A DNA stretch of 64,000 bases from Brevundimonas intermedia (GTDB taxonomy: Bacteria > Pseudomonadota > Alphaproteobacteria > Caulobacterales > Caulobacteraceae). The position numbers and the translations under genes are program-made. Under the pieces are notes generated by a model. It had not been told where the DNA came from, searched no databases, and saw only the letters and a program-made list of their open reading frames with translations. This document shows positions 44,787 to 52,087 of this stretch, piece after piece (the first letter of the stretch is position 1; each line of letters opens with the position of its first letter). The DNA lies in contig NZ_BSFD01000009.1 in assembly GCF_027922165.1 (NCBI RefSeq), positions 124,001 to 188,000 on the forward strand, in the 5' to 3' direction.

Positions 44787-45320
44787 TCAATGGATTGGAA
44801 CTGGGGCGGCGACGAAGATGCGAAGGGCGCCGGCAATGGCGAGCAGGACCGCCCCGGCCACGGCGTATCGAAGGCTCAAGTTGAGATGCTTGGCCCGTTC
44901 GCAGTTCTCGACGTCGATCTGTGTGATCGCTGACTGGACGGCTCCGACAGCCCACGAGCGCGCGTCGTTCGTATTGAAGCCCGCGATGCCAAGAGCGCCT
45001 TGCCACCAGATTGGAGGAATCCCCGGCAGTTGAATGGCATCGGACCTGATGCCGCGGAAAGCGATGCAGCCGCCAAAGACGAACGCAAGAGCGGCTAATC
45101 CGAAAAGCCAACGTTGGAACGGCTCAACCGTAACGCTGGCGGAGAGCGCTGCAGCAGCGAACTGCAGCGCGGCGACCTGGGTCACCCGTTGATCCAACGA
45201 ATGGGCCGCGATCTGGAGAGCACGTACGCGTTCCATAGCTTGCGAAAAGATCACTTCCGAAACATCGTTCGGGAGTGTGTGTACGATCTCTTCCACAACC
45301 TCCTTATCGGTGTCTGACAT
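44787..45320 (-). CDS. Multi-span membrane protein upstream of the HNH gene
   Basis: A 177-aa product from ATG complement 45318-45320, with a near-perfect GGAGGT 7 nt upstream that fixes the start. Cytoplasmic N-terminal helix (DKEVVEEIVHTLPNDVSEVI), then about three hydrophobic segments (WLFGLAALAFVFGGCIAF; LRYAVAGAVLLAIAGALRIF). Not a terminase small subunit. Function unknown; possibly a moron leading the late operon. Confidence 0.65.
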   Translation of the reverse strand: MSDTDKEVVEEIVHTLPNDVSEVIFSQAMERVRALQIAAHSLDQRVTQVAALQFAAAALSASVTVEPFQRWLFGLAALAFVFGGCIAFRGIRSDAIQLPGIPPIWWQGALGIAGFNTNDARSWAVGAVQSAITQIDVENCERAKHLNLSLRYAVAGAVLLAIAGALRIFVAAPVPIH

Positions 45321-45459
45321 GTCTCGACCTCCACAATCGCCGCCGCCGCCACCGCCCACGCGCCGGGACGCTCCCGGCCGAGAATACGGCAATGTGCGGA
45401 CACCGCCACCACCGCCTCCACCGCCTCCACCTCCGCCTGTGAGAGACTAGCCAAGTGAT

Positions 45460-45487
45460 GCCCCGACCCATGGGCATGGGTCGGGGC
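45460..45487. terminator. Long hairpin, 13-bp stem
   Basis: GCCCCGACCCATG (45460-45472) and CATGGGTCGGGGC (45475-45487) are perfect inverted repeats separated by GG; the flanks TGAT and GATCA are also roughly complementary. No U-tract. It could be a terminator, an RNA element or a cruciform-type protein site. Confidence 0.5.
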
Positions 45488-45523
45488 GATCACGGACGAA
45501 GGCCGGCCGCCTCGATCGTGAAG

Positions 45524-45544
45524 GTATTGCCATGATGGCAATAC
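45524..45544. promoter_or_regulatory. 21-bp perfect palindrome, operator candidate
   Basis: GTATTGCCAT, one central G, then ATGGCAATAC: 10-bp arms with full symmetry. AT-rich compared with the surroundings and upstream of the small rightward gene at 45791. The shape suggests a dimeric regulator site; the protein is unknown. Confidence 0.5.
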
Positions 45545-45621
45545 ATTTGCTCCGCATGGAGCGAATGGTGGAGCGCCCAGCGAGTTGCACCTCAGCTAAC
45601 GCCTCGAGGGGAACGCACGGA

Positions 45622-45822
45622 ATGTCTCGCCAACTACGATCGCCGCTGATACCGTGGTCGGTACAGCCGAGGTCGGGGGAGCCGCGGGAGGCTGGGGAGA
45701 CAGCTCCTAAAGACCAAGATCCCCCTGCTGGTTCTAATGGCGGTGTTCGGCTCATCAAGGGATCCGCCACTCGACAGAAGGAGGAAGCCTATGCGGTTTT
45801 CGCTCGATATCGAGACCAGTAA
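45622..45822 (+). CDS. Possible small protein (66 aa)
   Basis: ATG 45622 with GAGGGGA about 9 nt upstream; product MSRQLRSPLIPWSVQPRSGE..., polar and Pro/Arg-rich, overlapping the next gene's start in another frame. It has no recognisable domain and could be chance. Weak call. Confidence 0.25.
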   Translation: MSRQLRSPLIPWSVQPRSGEPREAGETAPKDQDPPAGSNGGVRLIKGSATRQKEEAYAVFARYRDQ

Positions 45823-45913
45823 GCCCTGCGGCGACAAGTTCCGCCTGGCCTTTGGGGTTACGATCCCGCTGGTTCTCGTGGTGCTTATCGGTTCGCTGAT
45901 GGGGCTCATCTGA
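45791..45913 (+). CDS. Small membrane protein (40 aa)
   Basis: ATG 45791 has an excellent AAGGAGG 6 nt upstream. Product MRFSLDIETSKPCGDKFRLA followed by one hydrophobic helix (FGVTIPLVLVVLIGSLMGLI). A textbook terminator lies 4 nt after the stop. It is rightward between two leftward operons, so it has its own promoter. Function unknown. Confidence 0.7.
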   Translation: MRFSLDIETSKPCGDKFRLAFGVTIPLVLVVLIGSLMGLI

Positions 45914-45917
45914 TGGG

Positions 45918-45945
45918 AAGGCGTCCGGTTCGCCGGGCGCCTTTT
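45918..45945 (+). terminator. Rho-independent terminator with TTCG loop
   Basis: AAGGCGTCCGG, loop TTCG, CCGGGCGCCTT and a T-run (TTTTG). The 11-bp stem has one G-T pair. It ends the rightward transcript of the 40-aa gene. Confidence 0.85.
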
Positions 45946-46005
45946 GTCATTCCACTTGCCGATCCAGCCCTATGCCGCAGCGCAGACGTGGTCGGTGGCG
46001 GAACG

Positions 46006-46036
46006 AAAAACGGCCCCGCCGCGAGGAGGAGCCGTT
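46006..46036 (-). terminator. Leftward terminator of the replication operon
   Basis: Leftward reading: AACGGCTCC, loop of 10 nt, GGGGCCGTT and a T-run of about five. The 9-bp stem has one T-G pair. It lies about 50 bp after the last gene of the leftward replication operon (stop at 46088). Confidence 0.7.
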
Positions 46037-46087
46037 GTCTGGGCGAAACGCCCGATTTGCTGGATGTCACCCATAAACGCGCACAAG

Positions 46088-46936
46088 TCAACTCGAGCCG
46101 CCAGACAGCGGCACTTCATAGACCTCGGCGGCGACCTTCAACGCGGTCTTCAGCGCTGCCAACAGCTTGGCTCGAACCCGGAAGTTGTCGGTCAGGGCTG
46201 ACATCGTCAGGCCCTTTCCCGCGACATCCTCCAGCACCTTGATCGCTACCAGCTTGGGATGTCCCTGGGGCAGCAGCGGCCATGCATCGCCGTTCACAGG
46301 AACACCCATGATGCGGCAGTGGATCTCGCGAATCCGAAGCTCTGCCTCGAGGCGCTTCTTCTGGTAGCCATCGCCGCCGCGCGTGATCTTTCGGGTGCCG
46401 TCTATGGCTTGAGGCGTCAGACCGCGCTCGGGGTCGAACTTCTCCAGGTCCGCTCGGAAACGAGCGCCGGCGATCAGCTCTCGACGGCTGATTGAGCCGG
46501 CTTTCGCCAGCGTCTCCAATCCGTCTCGGGATACCCGGAGCCTTTCTGCCTCTTCGCCGAAGCGGTCACGGGCCCGGTCGATGGTCAGCGCGCCGCCGCG
46601 GCCCTCTTCCAGCCCAGCGATCTCCGCGCGAACGGCCTTCATTCGCTTCGCGTCGAGCGTCTCTGTGATCTCGACCTCAAGCTTCTCCATTTCCACCTGA
46701 CCCGCCCGTCTGACGTCCAGATCAGCCGAGGCCAACTGGTTGAGCGCGGCGTGAAAGCGATTCGACTGGCTGATGTTCAGCCAGACGCCCCCGACCCTCA
46801 GCGGGCCTGCGTTGTCGTTGGCGTGGTTGTCGTTCGCCTCAACGTGCACCGCGTTAGCGCGCTTCCATGGGCCAGGCGGCGACGGCGAGGCGTGCCGCCT
46901 GCGATCCCGTTTCTTCTGGCGGTCGGATTTGCTCAT
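46088..46936 (-). CDS. Phage hypothetical protein at the end of the replication operon
   Basis: A 282-aa product from ATG complement 46934-46936 (MSKSDRQKKRDRRRHASPSP). Basic N-terminus, then a helical/coiled part (QVEMEKLEVEITETLDAKRM), then SISRRELIAGARFRADLEKF and GMSAL-type motifs that loosely recall DUF6456 proteins. Last in the early leftward operon, the position of a late-gene activator or antiterminator, but function is not established. Confidence 0.6.
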   Translation of the reverse strand: MSKSDRQKKRDRRRHASPSPPGPWKRANAVHVEANDNHANDNAGPLRVGGVWLNISQSNRFHAALNQLASADLDVRRAGQVEMEKLEVEITETLDAKRMKAVRAEIAGLEEGRGGALTIDRARDRFGEEAERLRVSRDGLETLAKAGSISRRELIAGARFRADLEKFDPERGLTPQAIDGTRKITRGGDGYQKKRLEAELRIREIHCRIMGVPVNGDAWPLLPQGHPKLVAIKVLEDVAGKGLTMSALTDNFRVRAKLLAALKTALKVAAEVYEVPLSGGSS

Positions 46937-46946
46937 GCCTTGCCCA

Positions 46947-47162
46947 TCAGGTCTTGTCCTCAGGCTTAGTGGGATAACGCCATCCATTTCCACGATGGTC
47001 GCGGTCCATGATCGGTCGCTCGTCGTCGCCGACCCGATAGGGCTTGCCGAGCAGCCCGTAGGTCAGACCGAGCATCGTCTCGATCTGACGATCCTTACGG
47101 CCGGCAGCGCGAAGGCGGGCGACGGCGTCGGCCTCGTTCTGCGTGATGCGGGCGACGCTCAT
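46947..47162 (-). CDS. Small HTH-like phage protein
   Basis: A 71-aa product from ATG complement 47160-47162 (MSVARITQNEADAVARLRAA GRKDRQIETMLGL...). The first half looks like a homeodomain-type HTH (AVARLRAAGRKDRQIETMLG). Coupled by 4 nt to the upstream gene. DNA binding is inferred. Confidence 0.6.
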   Translation of the reverse strand: MSVARITQNEADAVARLRAAGRKDRQIETMLGLTYGLLGKPYRVGDDERPIMDRDHRGNGWRYPTKPEDKT

Positions 47163-47938
47163 ACCCAGCTCACCCGACCGGACGAATTCCCTGTCTTCTT
47201 GATTTCGAATGGGTCGCAGCCCAGGTCGATGCTGATCGGCTTCGGCCGAGTTTCCGGGTTGCCGTCCCAGGTCTTGGCCTTCCGCAGCCATTCCAGGCAT
47301 AGGGCGTAATACTGCCGTTGCAGCCGTCCGACCTTGACGCCGGCGATGGCCATGTCGACGAACGACGCGACCAGCTCGCACCGCTCGATCACTACGCCCA
47401 CGCTCGGTGCGAAGGTCTCAGATCGCGTGAGCAGGTTGCAGGCCTTGGCCACGACCAGCGTCGAGAACTCCGACACCCGCACTTCCTTGACCACGCTTTC
47501 CATCCATGCCTCCGGGCTGTGCGCCCTGGCGTTTGGGAAGGCGTCGAGCATCAGGGCGACGATGGTGCGGTTCTGGGCGTGGTTGATTTGGCCCCGCAGC
47601 CGAACGAACGCGTCGTAGGCGTCGTCCACCACTTCCGGGCCCGGCCGCTCCGCCAAGCGGGCCTCCAGCGTCTCGATTTCCTTGGCGAAGGCCTTTGCCG
47701 TCCTGAGTTCGCCAGTGGGCCTGCGGAGGTAGAACGTGGGGATGAACGGCCACGTCGGCTCTTCATCGCCTGGTGCGCGGACCTTGGTGCCCAGCCGCTC
47801 GAATGCCCGGAACGGGACGAGGTAGGTCGTATCGACCGCTTCAAGCGCCTTGGCGGTGGACATCGCCCGCGAGGGTTTTGCCGGCTGGGCTGGAGCGACT
47901 TGGCGGCGCTCCTCCGAGGTAGGGTTTAGGTCAGTCAT
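47159..47938 (-). CDS. Phage hypothetical protein in the replication operon
   Basis: A 259-aa product from ATG complement 47936-47938 (MTDLNPTSEERRQVAPAQPA). Mainly helical, no P-loop. Located directly after the initiator gene with a 4-nt overlap, the lambda P position, so a helicase-loading role is conceivable, but no loader motif was seen. Confidence 0.6.
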   Translation of the reverse strand: MTDLNPTSEERRQVAPAQPAKPSRAMSTAKALEAVDTTYLVPFRAFERLGTKVRAPGDEEPTWPFIPTFYLRRPTGELRTAKAFAKEIETLEARLAERPGPEVVDDAYDAFVRLRGQINHAQNRTIVALMLDAFPNARAHSPEAWMESVVKEVRVSEFSTLVVAKACNLLTRSETFAPSVGVVIERCELVASFVDMAIAGVKVGRLQRQYYALCLEWLRKAKTWDGNPETRPKPISIDLGCDPFEIKKTGNSSGRVSWV

Positions 47939-48810
47939 GCTGCGTCCTCCGAATGATCCCAATCAAATCCCTCAACCGCCTGGTCGAGAGCATTCCAGCC
48001 GCTAGGGCCTCCATGCCGGCCGCGGTAACCGCCCTGTGGCGGCTCGGCGATCTCGTCGGTCCAGCGTTTGTCGTTCAGCCAGCCCTGGGCCATCTTCGTG
48101 TGCGTTGGATCCTGACCTTCGCGGGCTGCGGCGTAGAACTGGGCGCCGACGAAAATGTCCTCCGGCCGGGTGCCTGACCGCAGCGCTGCCACGTAGGCCA
48201 GCAGGGCTGGCTGCTTGCCGGCCTTACGGGGGTAGACCGACCAGAAGCCGTCGAACTCCGCCCTCTCGGCATCGGTTGGTTCGGCCTTGGCCTTTCCGCG
48301 CTTTGGCCTGGCCAATGGCGCATCGCGGCTGAAGAGATCGGGGAGGTTATCGTTTTCCGCGCGCGCATCGTGCGCGCTAACCGGTTCACTTACCGGTTCA
48401 GTTCTAACCGGTTCAAACGTAGTGAGCCCCGACACCCTGTCGGGTTGGTTTGGACAGGGTGTCGGGTTGGTTTGGACAAGGTGTCGGGTTGGTTCAGGCC
48501 TACCCGACACGGTGTCGGCTTGTTCGCGGACCTCTGGATTGGACGCCAGCGTCAGCTCCAGGAGGTCCGAAGTACGCGATCCATCCTTGCGCCGGCGGGC
48601 GGTTCTGATGAGCCATCCCCGCTCCTCGAAAGCCTGAAGTGCGCGCTCGACGGACTTCACCGAGCAGCAGGCCTGCCGGGCGATGGTGTCTTGCCCCGGG
48701 TAGCAGGAACCGTCGGTGCCGACATAGCTTGCGAGTACCATCAGAATGGCCTTCTCTGTCGCGGTGGCGCACGCTTGCTCCAGCGCCCAATGAGACGCTT
48801 GGTGGCTCAT
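47935..48810 (-). CDS. Replication initiator-like protein with N-terminal winged HTH
   Basis: A 291-aa product from ATG complement 48808-48810 (MSHQASHWALEQACATATEK). An HTH_36-type winged helix (about 1-85; GQDTIARQACCSVKSVERAL QAFEERGWL) is followed by a low-complexity linker, itself made of repeat DNA, and a C-terminal domain (EFDGFWSVYPRKAGKQPALL). Organisation mirrors lambda O, whose gene carries the origin. Confidence 0.75.
   Translation of the reverse strand: MSHQASHWALEQACATATEKAILMVLASYVGTDGSCYPGQDTIARQACCSVKSVERALQAFEERGWLIRTARRRKDGSRTSDLLELTLASNPEVREQADTVSGRPEPTRHLVQTNPTPCPNQPDRVSGLTTFEPVRTEPVSEPVSAHDARAENDNLPDLFSRDAPLARPKRGKAKAEPTDAERAEFDGFWSVYPRKAGKQPALLAYVAALRSGTRPEDIFVGAQFYAAAREGQDPTHTKMAQGWLNDKRWTDEIAEPPQGGYRGRHGGPSGWNALDQAVEGFDWDHSEDAA
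48379..48518. repeat. Iteron array inside the initiator gene, probable phage origin
   Basis: Three direct repeats with 22-bp spacing start TGTCGGGTTGGTT at 48438, 48460 and 48482; the first two share 19 nt. Inverted CCCGACA copies flank them at 48428-48434 and 48503-48509, and a further TGTCGG lies at 48513. A second set, ACCGGTTCA three times, is at 48380, 48392 and 48407. Direct repeats within the initiator gene match the lambda-type ori layout. Confidence 0.65.
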
Positions 48811-49016
48811 CCCTGCACCTCTGCTTTGACCCGCAGCAGGCCGGCGATCAGCAGATCCACGCTTTCCGGAAGCAGGGCGATGGATCTTGGCCCCTCGCCC
48901 AGCCCATCCGGCTGGTAAATTGTGACGCCTCCAGCGGCGTTCGCGAACACGTCGATGCGCTCGCACCTACCTTCAGGCACGACCATCAACGATGGATCAT
49001 TCAGGCCAACGTTCAT
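48807..49016 (-). CDS. Small phage protein (69 aa)
   Basis: Product MNVGLNDPSLMVVPEGRCER ... LLIAGLLRVKAEVQG. Overlaps the initiator start by 4 nt and the CII-like gene by 4 nt, so it is part of the operon. No recognised domain. Confidence 0.6.
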   Translation of the reverse strand: MNVGLNDPSLMVVPEGRCERIDVFANAAGGVTIYQPDGLGEGPRSIALLPESVDLLIAGLLRVKAEVQG

Positions 49017-49456
49017 GCGACCACCCTGAGGGTCGGACGAAGGCGCATCGTTTCGTCGAACTGGCGCTGGGCGGCTTCTAGGTTCTCGCGTGCGGCGTCA
49101 CGGACATCCTCGATCTCGGAGGAGCAGAGCACGCCGTCCGCCTTGGCGGCGTGGACGACCTGCAGGGCGCGCGACGCCTTCGCCGTGGCCTCGACCGCCG
49201 ATGCCAGAGCGCCCTGGCCGGGTGCCTCGGTCTCGGTCATCCGGCCGAACGCCTTGAAGACCAGCGATTGGCCGCAGACCTGTTCCAGCTTCCAGACCTG
49301 GCCCCAGGTCGGCAAGTCATTGTTGGCTGTCGAGATCAGTTGCCCGACGCGCTGGCGGCTGACGCCAAGAAACGCGGCGGCGGCCTCCTGGGTGCCGACA
49401 GCGTCGACGAGCTGGCCGAAGTGCGCCTTCAGCAGGGACGGGTCGAAGTCGTGCAT
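49013..49456 (-). CDS. CII-like phage regulatory HTH protein
   Basis: A 147-aa product. An N-terminal HTH (about 15-45; AVGTQEAAAAFLGVSRQRVG QLI) precedes a helical C-terminal region that may be coiled (ARENLEAAQRQFDETMRLRP). Position between Cro and the replication gene matches cII of lambdoid phages. Confidence 0.7.
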   Translation of the reverse strand: MHDFDPSLLKAHFGQLVDAVGTQEAAAAFLGVSRQRVGQLISTANNDLPTWGQVWKLEQVCGQSLVFKAFGRMTETEAPGQGALASAVEATAKASRALQVVHAAKADGVLCSSEIEDVRDAARENLEAAQRQFDETMRLRPTLRVVA

Positions 49457-49700
49457 TGCCTCTTGCCGGGGCTGCGCAAGGTGACGAACGGCGCCGGTTG
49501 GCCGAAGGTCTCCTCACTGAATTGGGGATTGAGATGTTGGACAGAGCGAACAGCGGGCCCGAGCCCACAGCCGAAATCTTGCGGGCGATCTGCCATAGTG
49601 TTGCGGCAGTCGCCTGCGGGCGGGCCTGGACGGTGACTGGCGACGCCCGCTGGGCGCGGGCTGAAGCACAGCATCGTTCGGCCTCGGAACGAGAGGTGCA

Positions 49701-49958
49701 TCAGGCCGCCGCCCGATCCGCCGTTGCTGCCTGGTCGCTGTAGATGTCGGGCCGAAGCAAGTGTTTCGCGACGGCGCCGTTGGTCGCTCGGTGGATCGCC
49801 GCAGCCATTTCGGCAGAGACGCGACCGTTTCGCTTTGCCGACCAGATGGCGTTTTGGGAATAGCCGGTCGCCTTGCCGAGTTTCGCCTCAGATCCAGCGA
49901 TTGTAATGGCCGCCTCCAAAAGAGCGGTGATGCGGAGAGGGTTCTGAGGTCCGGTCAT
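49701..49958 (-). CDS. Cro/YdaS-family repressor
   Basis: An 85-aa product from ATG complement 49956-49958 (an in-frame TTG at 49976 is possible). HTH: ITIAGSEAKLGKATGYSQNA IWSAKRNGRVSAEMAAAIHR, as in YdaS/Cro proteins. It is divergent from the CI-like gene. The predicted promoter contains an operator-like dyad. Confidence 0.8.
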   Translation of the reverse strand: MTGPQNPLRITALLEAAITIAGSEAKLGKATGYSQNAIWSAKRNGRVSAEMAAAIHRATNGAVAKHLLRPDIYSDQAATADRAAA

Positions 49959-49964
49959 GCCGAA

Positions 49965-49993
49965 TGTATCGTTCAACCCGAGTTATGGGTCAA
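49965..49993 (-). promoter_or_regulatory. Putative cro promoter with embedded operator
   Basis: Leftward TTGACC (complement 49988-49993), 17 bp, GATACA (complement 49965-49970). The dyad AACCCGAGTT (49975-49984; consensus AACYCGRGTT) occupies the spacer, where a repressor would block RNA polymerase. Confidence 0.5.
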
Positions 49994-50049
49994 GAGATAC
50001 GTGTGTTGAATTGTTGGAAGGGTTGGGTGACGTCGTGTACGAGGTCGGC

Positions 50050-50769
50050 ATGCAAGATGAAGTCAGTTACGAAGACGCTCGCCGGCAAAGGGCTAGGGCT
50101 CTCGGAGAAAACATCCGCGCCATGAGAGAAGGGCTCGGCTGGACGCAGGTTCAGCTTGCCGAGCGATCTTCGACTTCGCAGCAAACAATCGACCGCTTGG
50201 AGCGGGGAGAGGTCTTTGAGTCAAAATCGACATCAAAGGTTATAGAGGCGCTTGGAGCGGGCCCTAACACCCTCGCCCGCCTGCATGCTCGATTTGAAGA
50301 TCCAAGCGCCGATCCCCCGCCGCAATATAGGCTTCAGAAAAGCGCCGCAGAGCTCGATGGTGAGCTGAGGAGGCGACAAGCGGCATTCATTTCACGCGAT
50401 CCCTCGGTGATTCAACTTTACTTGGAGGATGCCTGGAAGGCTGGTGAACCCACTGCGGTAGACGCGATATCGCGGCCATTTCCTCTCGAGCGAGTGCTGG
50501 GCGGCTACGGAGTGATTTTGTCATCGCATGACCTGTCTCCTGTCTATGAGGCAGGCGACACAGTGATCGTTCACCCCTTCCTGCCCTCACGGCCGGGGAA
50601 CGACGTACTTTACAGATCCCACGATGGAGAGGTGCGGATTCGCCGACTTGAACAGGTGGACGCGCAGGTACACCTCGTGAGTTCGTGGCGAACGGGCACC
50701 CCTGAACAGCTATCCCTCGCCGACTGGCCGACGCGTCACGTCGTTGTCGGGCGATACTTACGAACGTGA
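50050..50769 (+). CDS. CI-like prophage repressor with degenerate S24 domain
   Basis: A 239-aa product from ATG 50050 (MQDEVSYEDARRQRARALGE). XRE HTH at about 18-75 (MREGLGWTQVQLAERSSTSQ QTIDRLERG). C-terminal LexA/S24-type fold (about 150-239; PVYEAGDTVIVHPFLPSRPG, GEVRIRRL). At the catalytic positions Asp161 replaces Ser and Arg198 replaces Lys, so RecA-stimulated self-cleavage is unlikely. Divergent from cro. Confidence 0.85.
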   Translation: MQDEVSYEDARRQRARALGENIRAMREGLGWTQVQLAERSSTSQQTIDRLERGEVFESKSTSKVIEALGAGPNTLARLHARFEDPSADPPPQYRLQKSAAELDGELRRRQAAFISRDPSVIQLYLEDAWKAGEPTAVDAISRPFPLERVLGGYGVILSSHDLSPVYEAGDTVIVHPFLPSRPGNDVLYRSHDGEVRIRRLEQVDAQVHLVSSWRTGTPEQLSLADWPTRHVVVGRYLRT

Positions 50770-50770
50770 T

Positions 50771-50804
50771 CAACCCGGGTTGACGGGTAATAGATACTCG
50801 GGTT
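50771..50804. promoter_or_regulatory. Two operator-like dyads after the repressor gene
   Basis: CAACCCGGGTTG (50771-50782, perfect 12-bp palindrome) and TACTCGGGTT (50795-50804) both match the AACYCGRGTT motif found in the cro promoter, one exactly in its 10-bp core and the other at 9 of 10 bases. TTGACG lies between them (50780-50785). They suggest a second repressor-controlled promoter for the genes at 50834-52428. Confidence 0.5.
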
Positions 50805-50833
50805 AAGCCTTCCTCATCACTGAGGAGACGCCC

Positions 50834-52087
50834 GTGCCTGTCACCCAAGAAATCACAGCATCCGCCAATGGGCGGACCCTTCCGGACGATGCCGTACCGG
50901 CCTCAACCATTGAGTGGGGCGCCGTCGTGGCGGATGCCCAGCGCGCCGTTGTGGCTGCCGGTCCTACTGGCCGGTCCGAACAGACCCACGCCTTGGAGAT
51001 GGATCGGCTTGTCGCCCTAGCCGCACAAGCGAGCGCCCCGGCCCTGGCTCGCTTGATCCGCGAAGGCCTCGACCTGAAGCAGAAAGCTCACGATCTGGGC
51101 CAATCGCATACCTGTGCCGCAGACACCGCTATGGCGCTGCGAAAGCAGGATGCAGGCGCCGATATGGCTAAGGGCGCCTTTGCGGCGGAGGACCAAGCCG
51201 AAGCCACATGGCAAGAGGCGCGTGACCATCTGGAGGCCAAGGCCCTGGAAGTCCTGGATGCACCCTTTGACGGCTTGGGCGACGTGCTGGTCCGAACGGA
51301 CGCCTATGCGTTGTTGATCGGTCCGGCCAAGAACCCGGCAGAGGATGGAGGCGTGGATCCGGCGTTCGAACAAGACATCGAATGCGCCTACCGCAGTCTT
51401 CGACGAGCTATCGTCGAGATCGCCGCCGCGCACCCGGGTAGTGCGGCCTTCGATAAGGCTGAAGCGGATTACCGCGCCGCAGACCAGCAGATGTCGGATA
51501 TTGGAAAGCAGCTTGGGCATCGCGACGGCATGGTCGGCAAGGGCGTCGTCTTCGATCCCGGCCTACAGGACGAGCTGTGCGCCCAACAGCAAAAGGCCTT
51601 CGAGGCCCGAGACGCAGCAGCAGACGCAATCCTGGCTCAGCGCCCGGCTTCGCTCCCGCAACTGGTCCTCCAGATGCAAATCGTGGCGAAGGAGCTGAAC
51701 AGCTACGACCTCAGCACCCACGCCGCCCGCAATCGTTGGCTGGGCCTGGTCGGTCCAACTGTGGCCGAGATGCGGACCGGAGAGCATGGGCACGAAGCAC
51801 GGGCGTTTGCTCTGCTGCTGGAGAACGGCACACGTCTCGCCCAGCAAGACCTTTCCGCTGGGTGGCGCCGCCTGATGGCCGACGACGGCGGCCTGGTTAA
51901 GATGCACCCGAACGCCCGAGACGTCCTAGCCCTGGCGGCCTCCAAGGGGCTCGATCCGGATTGGTTCGGGGGCATCCATCTCGTCGGCGACGACAACGAC
52001 CACCTGCCCCAGATCATCTTCGGCACGGACGAGGGCCATGCGATCGCCAAGCCCGGCGTCGTCTATGACTGGAGGGCGGTCAAATGA
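50834..52087 (+). CDS. Unknown 417-aa protein of the lysogeny module
   Basis: GTG start with GAGGAG upstream. A largely helical, acidic protein (LARLIREGLDLKQKAHDLGQ; DIECAYRSLRRAIVEIAAAH) ending with a different-looking domain (LDPDWFGGIHLVGDDNDHLP QIIFG). No signal or membrane segment. It is coupled by ATGA to the S24-like gene. It resembles nothing I recognise. Confidence 0.75.
   Translation: MPVTQEITASANGRTLPDDAVPASTIEWGAVVADAQRAVVAAGPTGRSEQTHALEMDRLVALAAQASAPALARLIREGLDLKQKAHDLGQSHTCAADTAMALRKQDAGADMAKGAFAAEDQAEATWQEARDHLEAKALEVLDAPFDGLGDVLVRTDAYALLIGPAKNPAEDGGVDPAFEQDIECAYRSLRRAIVEIAAAHPGSAAFDKAEADYRAADQQMSDIGKQLGHRDGMVGKGVVFDPGLQDELCAQQQKAFEARDAAADAILAQRPASLPQLVLQMQIVAKELNSYDLSTHAARNRWLGLVGPTVAEMRTGEHGHEARAFALLLENGTRLAQQDLSAGWRRLMADDGGLVKMHPNARDVLALAASKGLDPDWFGGIHLVGDDNDHLPQIIFGTDEGHAIAKPGVVYDWRAVK

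Larger units (their letters stand above)
45321..45790. other. Interval without a confident gene; repeats and dyads
   Basis: Contains a triplet-repeat stretch (45330-45440; GGN codons leftward, CCN rightward). The rightward reading from ATG 45319 gives a 43-aa Pro-rich ORF ending at TAG 45448-45450, but without ribosome site and starting inside the opposing ATG. A 13-bp-stem hairpin and a 21-bp palindrome follow. This lies between late and replication operons and is probably a control region. Confidence 0.45.

Noticed and set aside
44787..45320. Small terminase candidate upstream of the HNH gene
   Set aside because: The product has about three hydrophobic membrane segments and no N-terminal HTH, so it does not look like TerS.
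45330..45440. Repeats resembling a CRISPR-like or tandem array
   Set aside because: They are a simple CCN/GGN triplet tract without uniform repeats and spacers; no cas genes are present.
49534..49743. Rightward 69-aa ORF between the CII-like and cro genes
   Set aside because: It overlaps the 3' end of cro, has a poor ribosome site and no recognisable domain; the 245-bp gap is more likely untranslated leader in the leftward operon.
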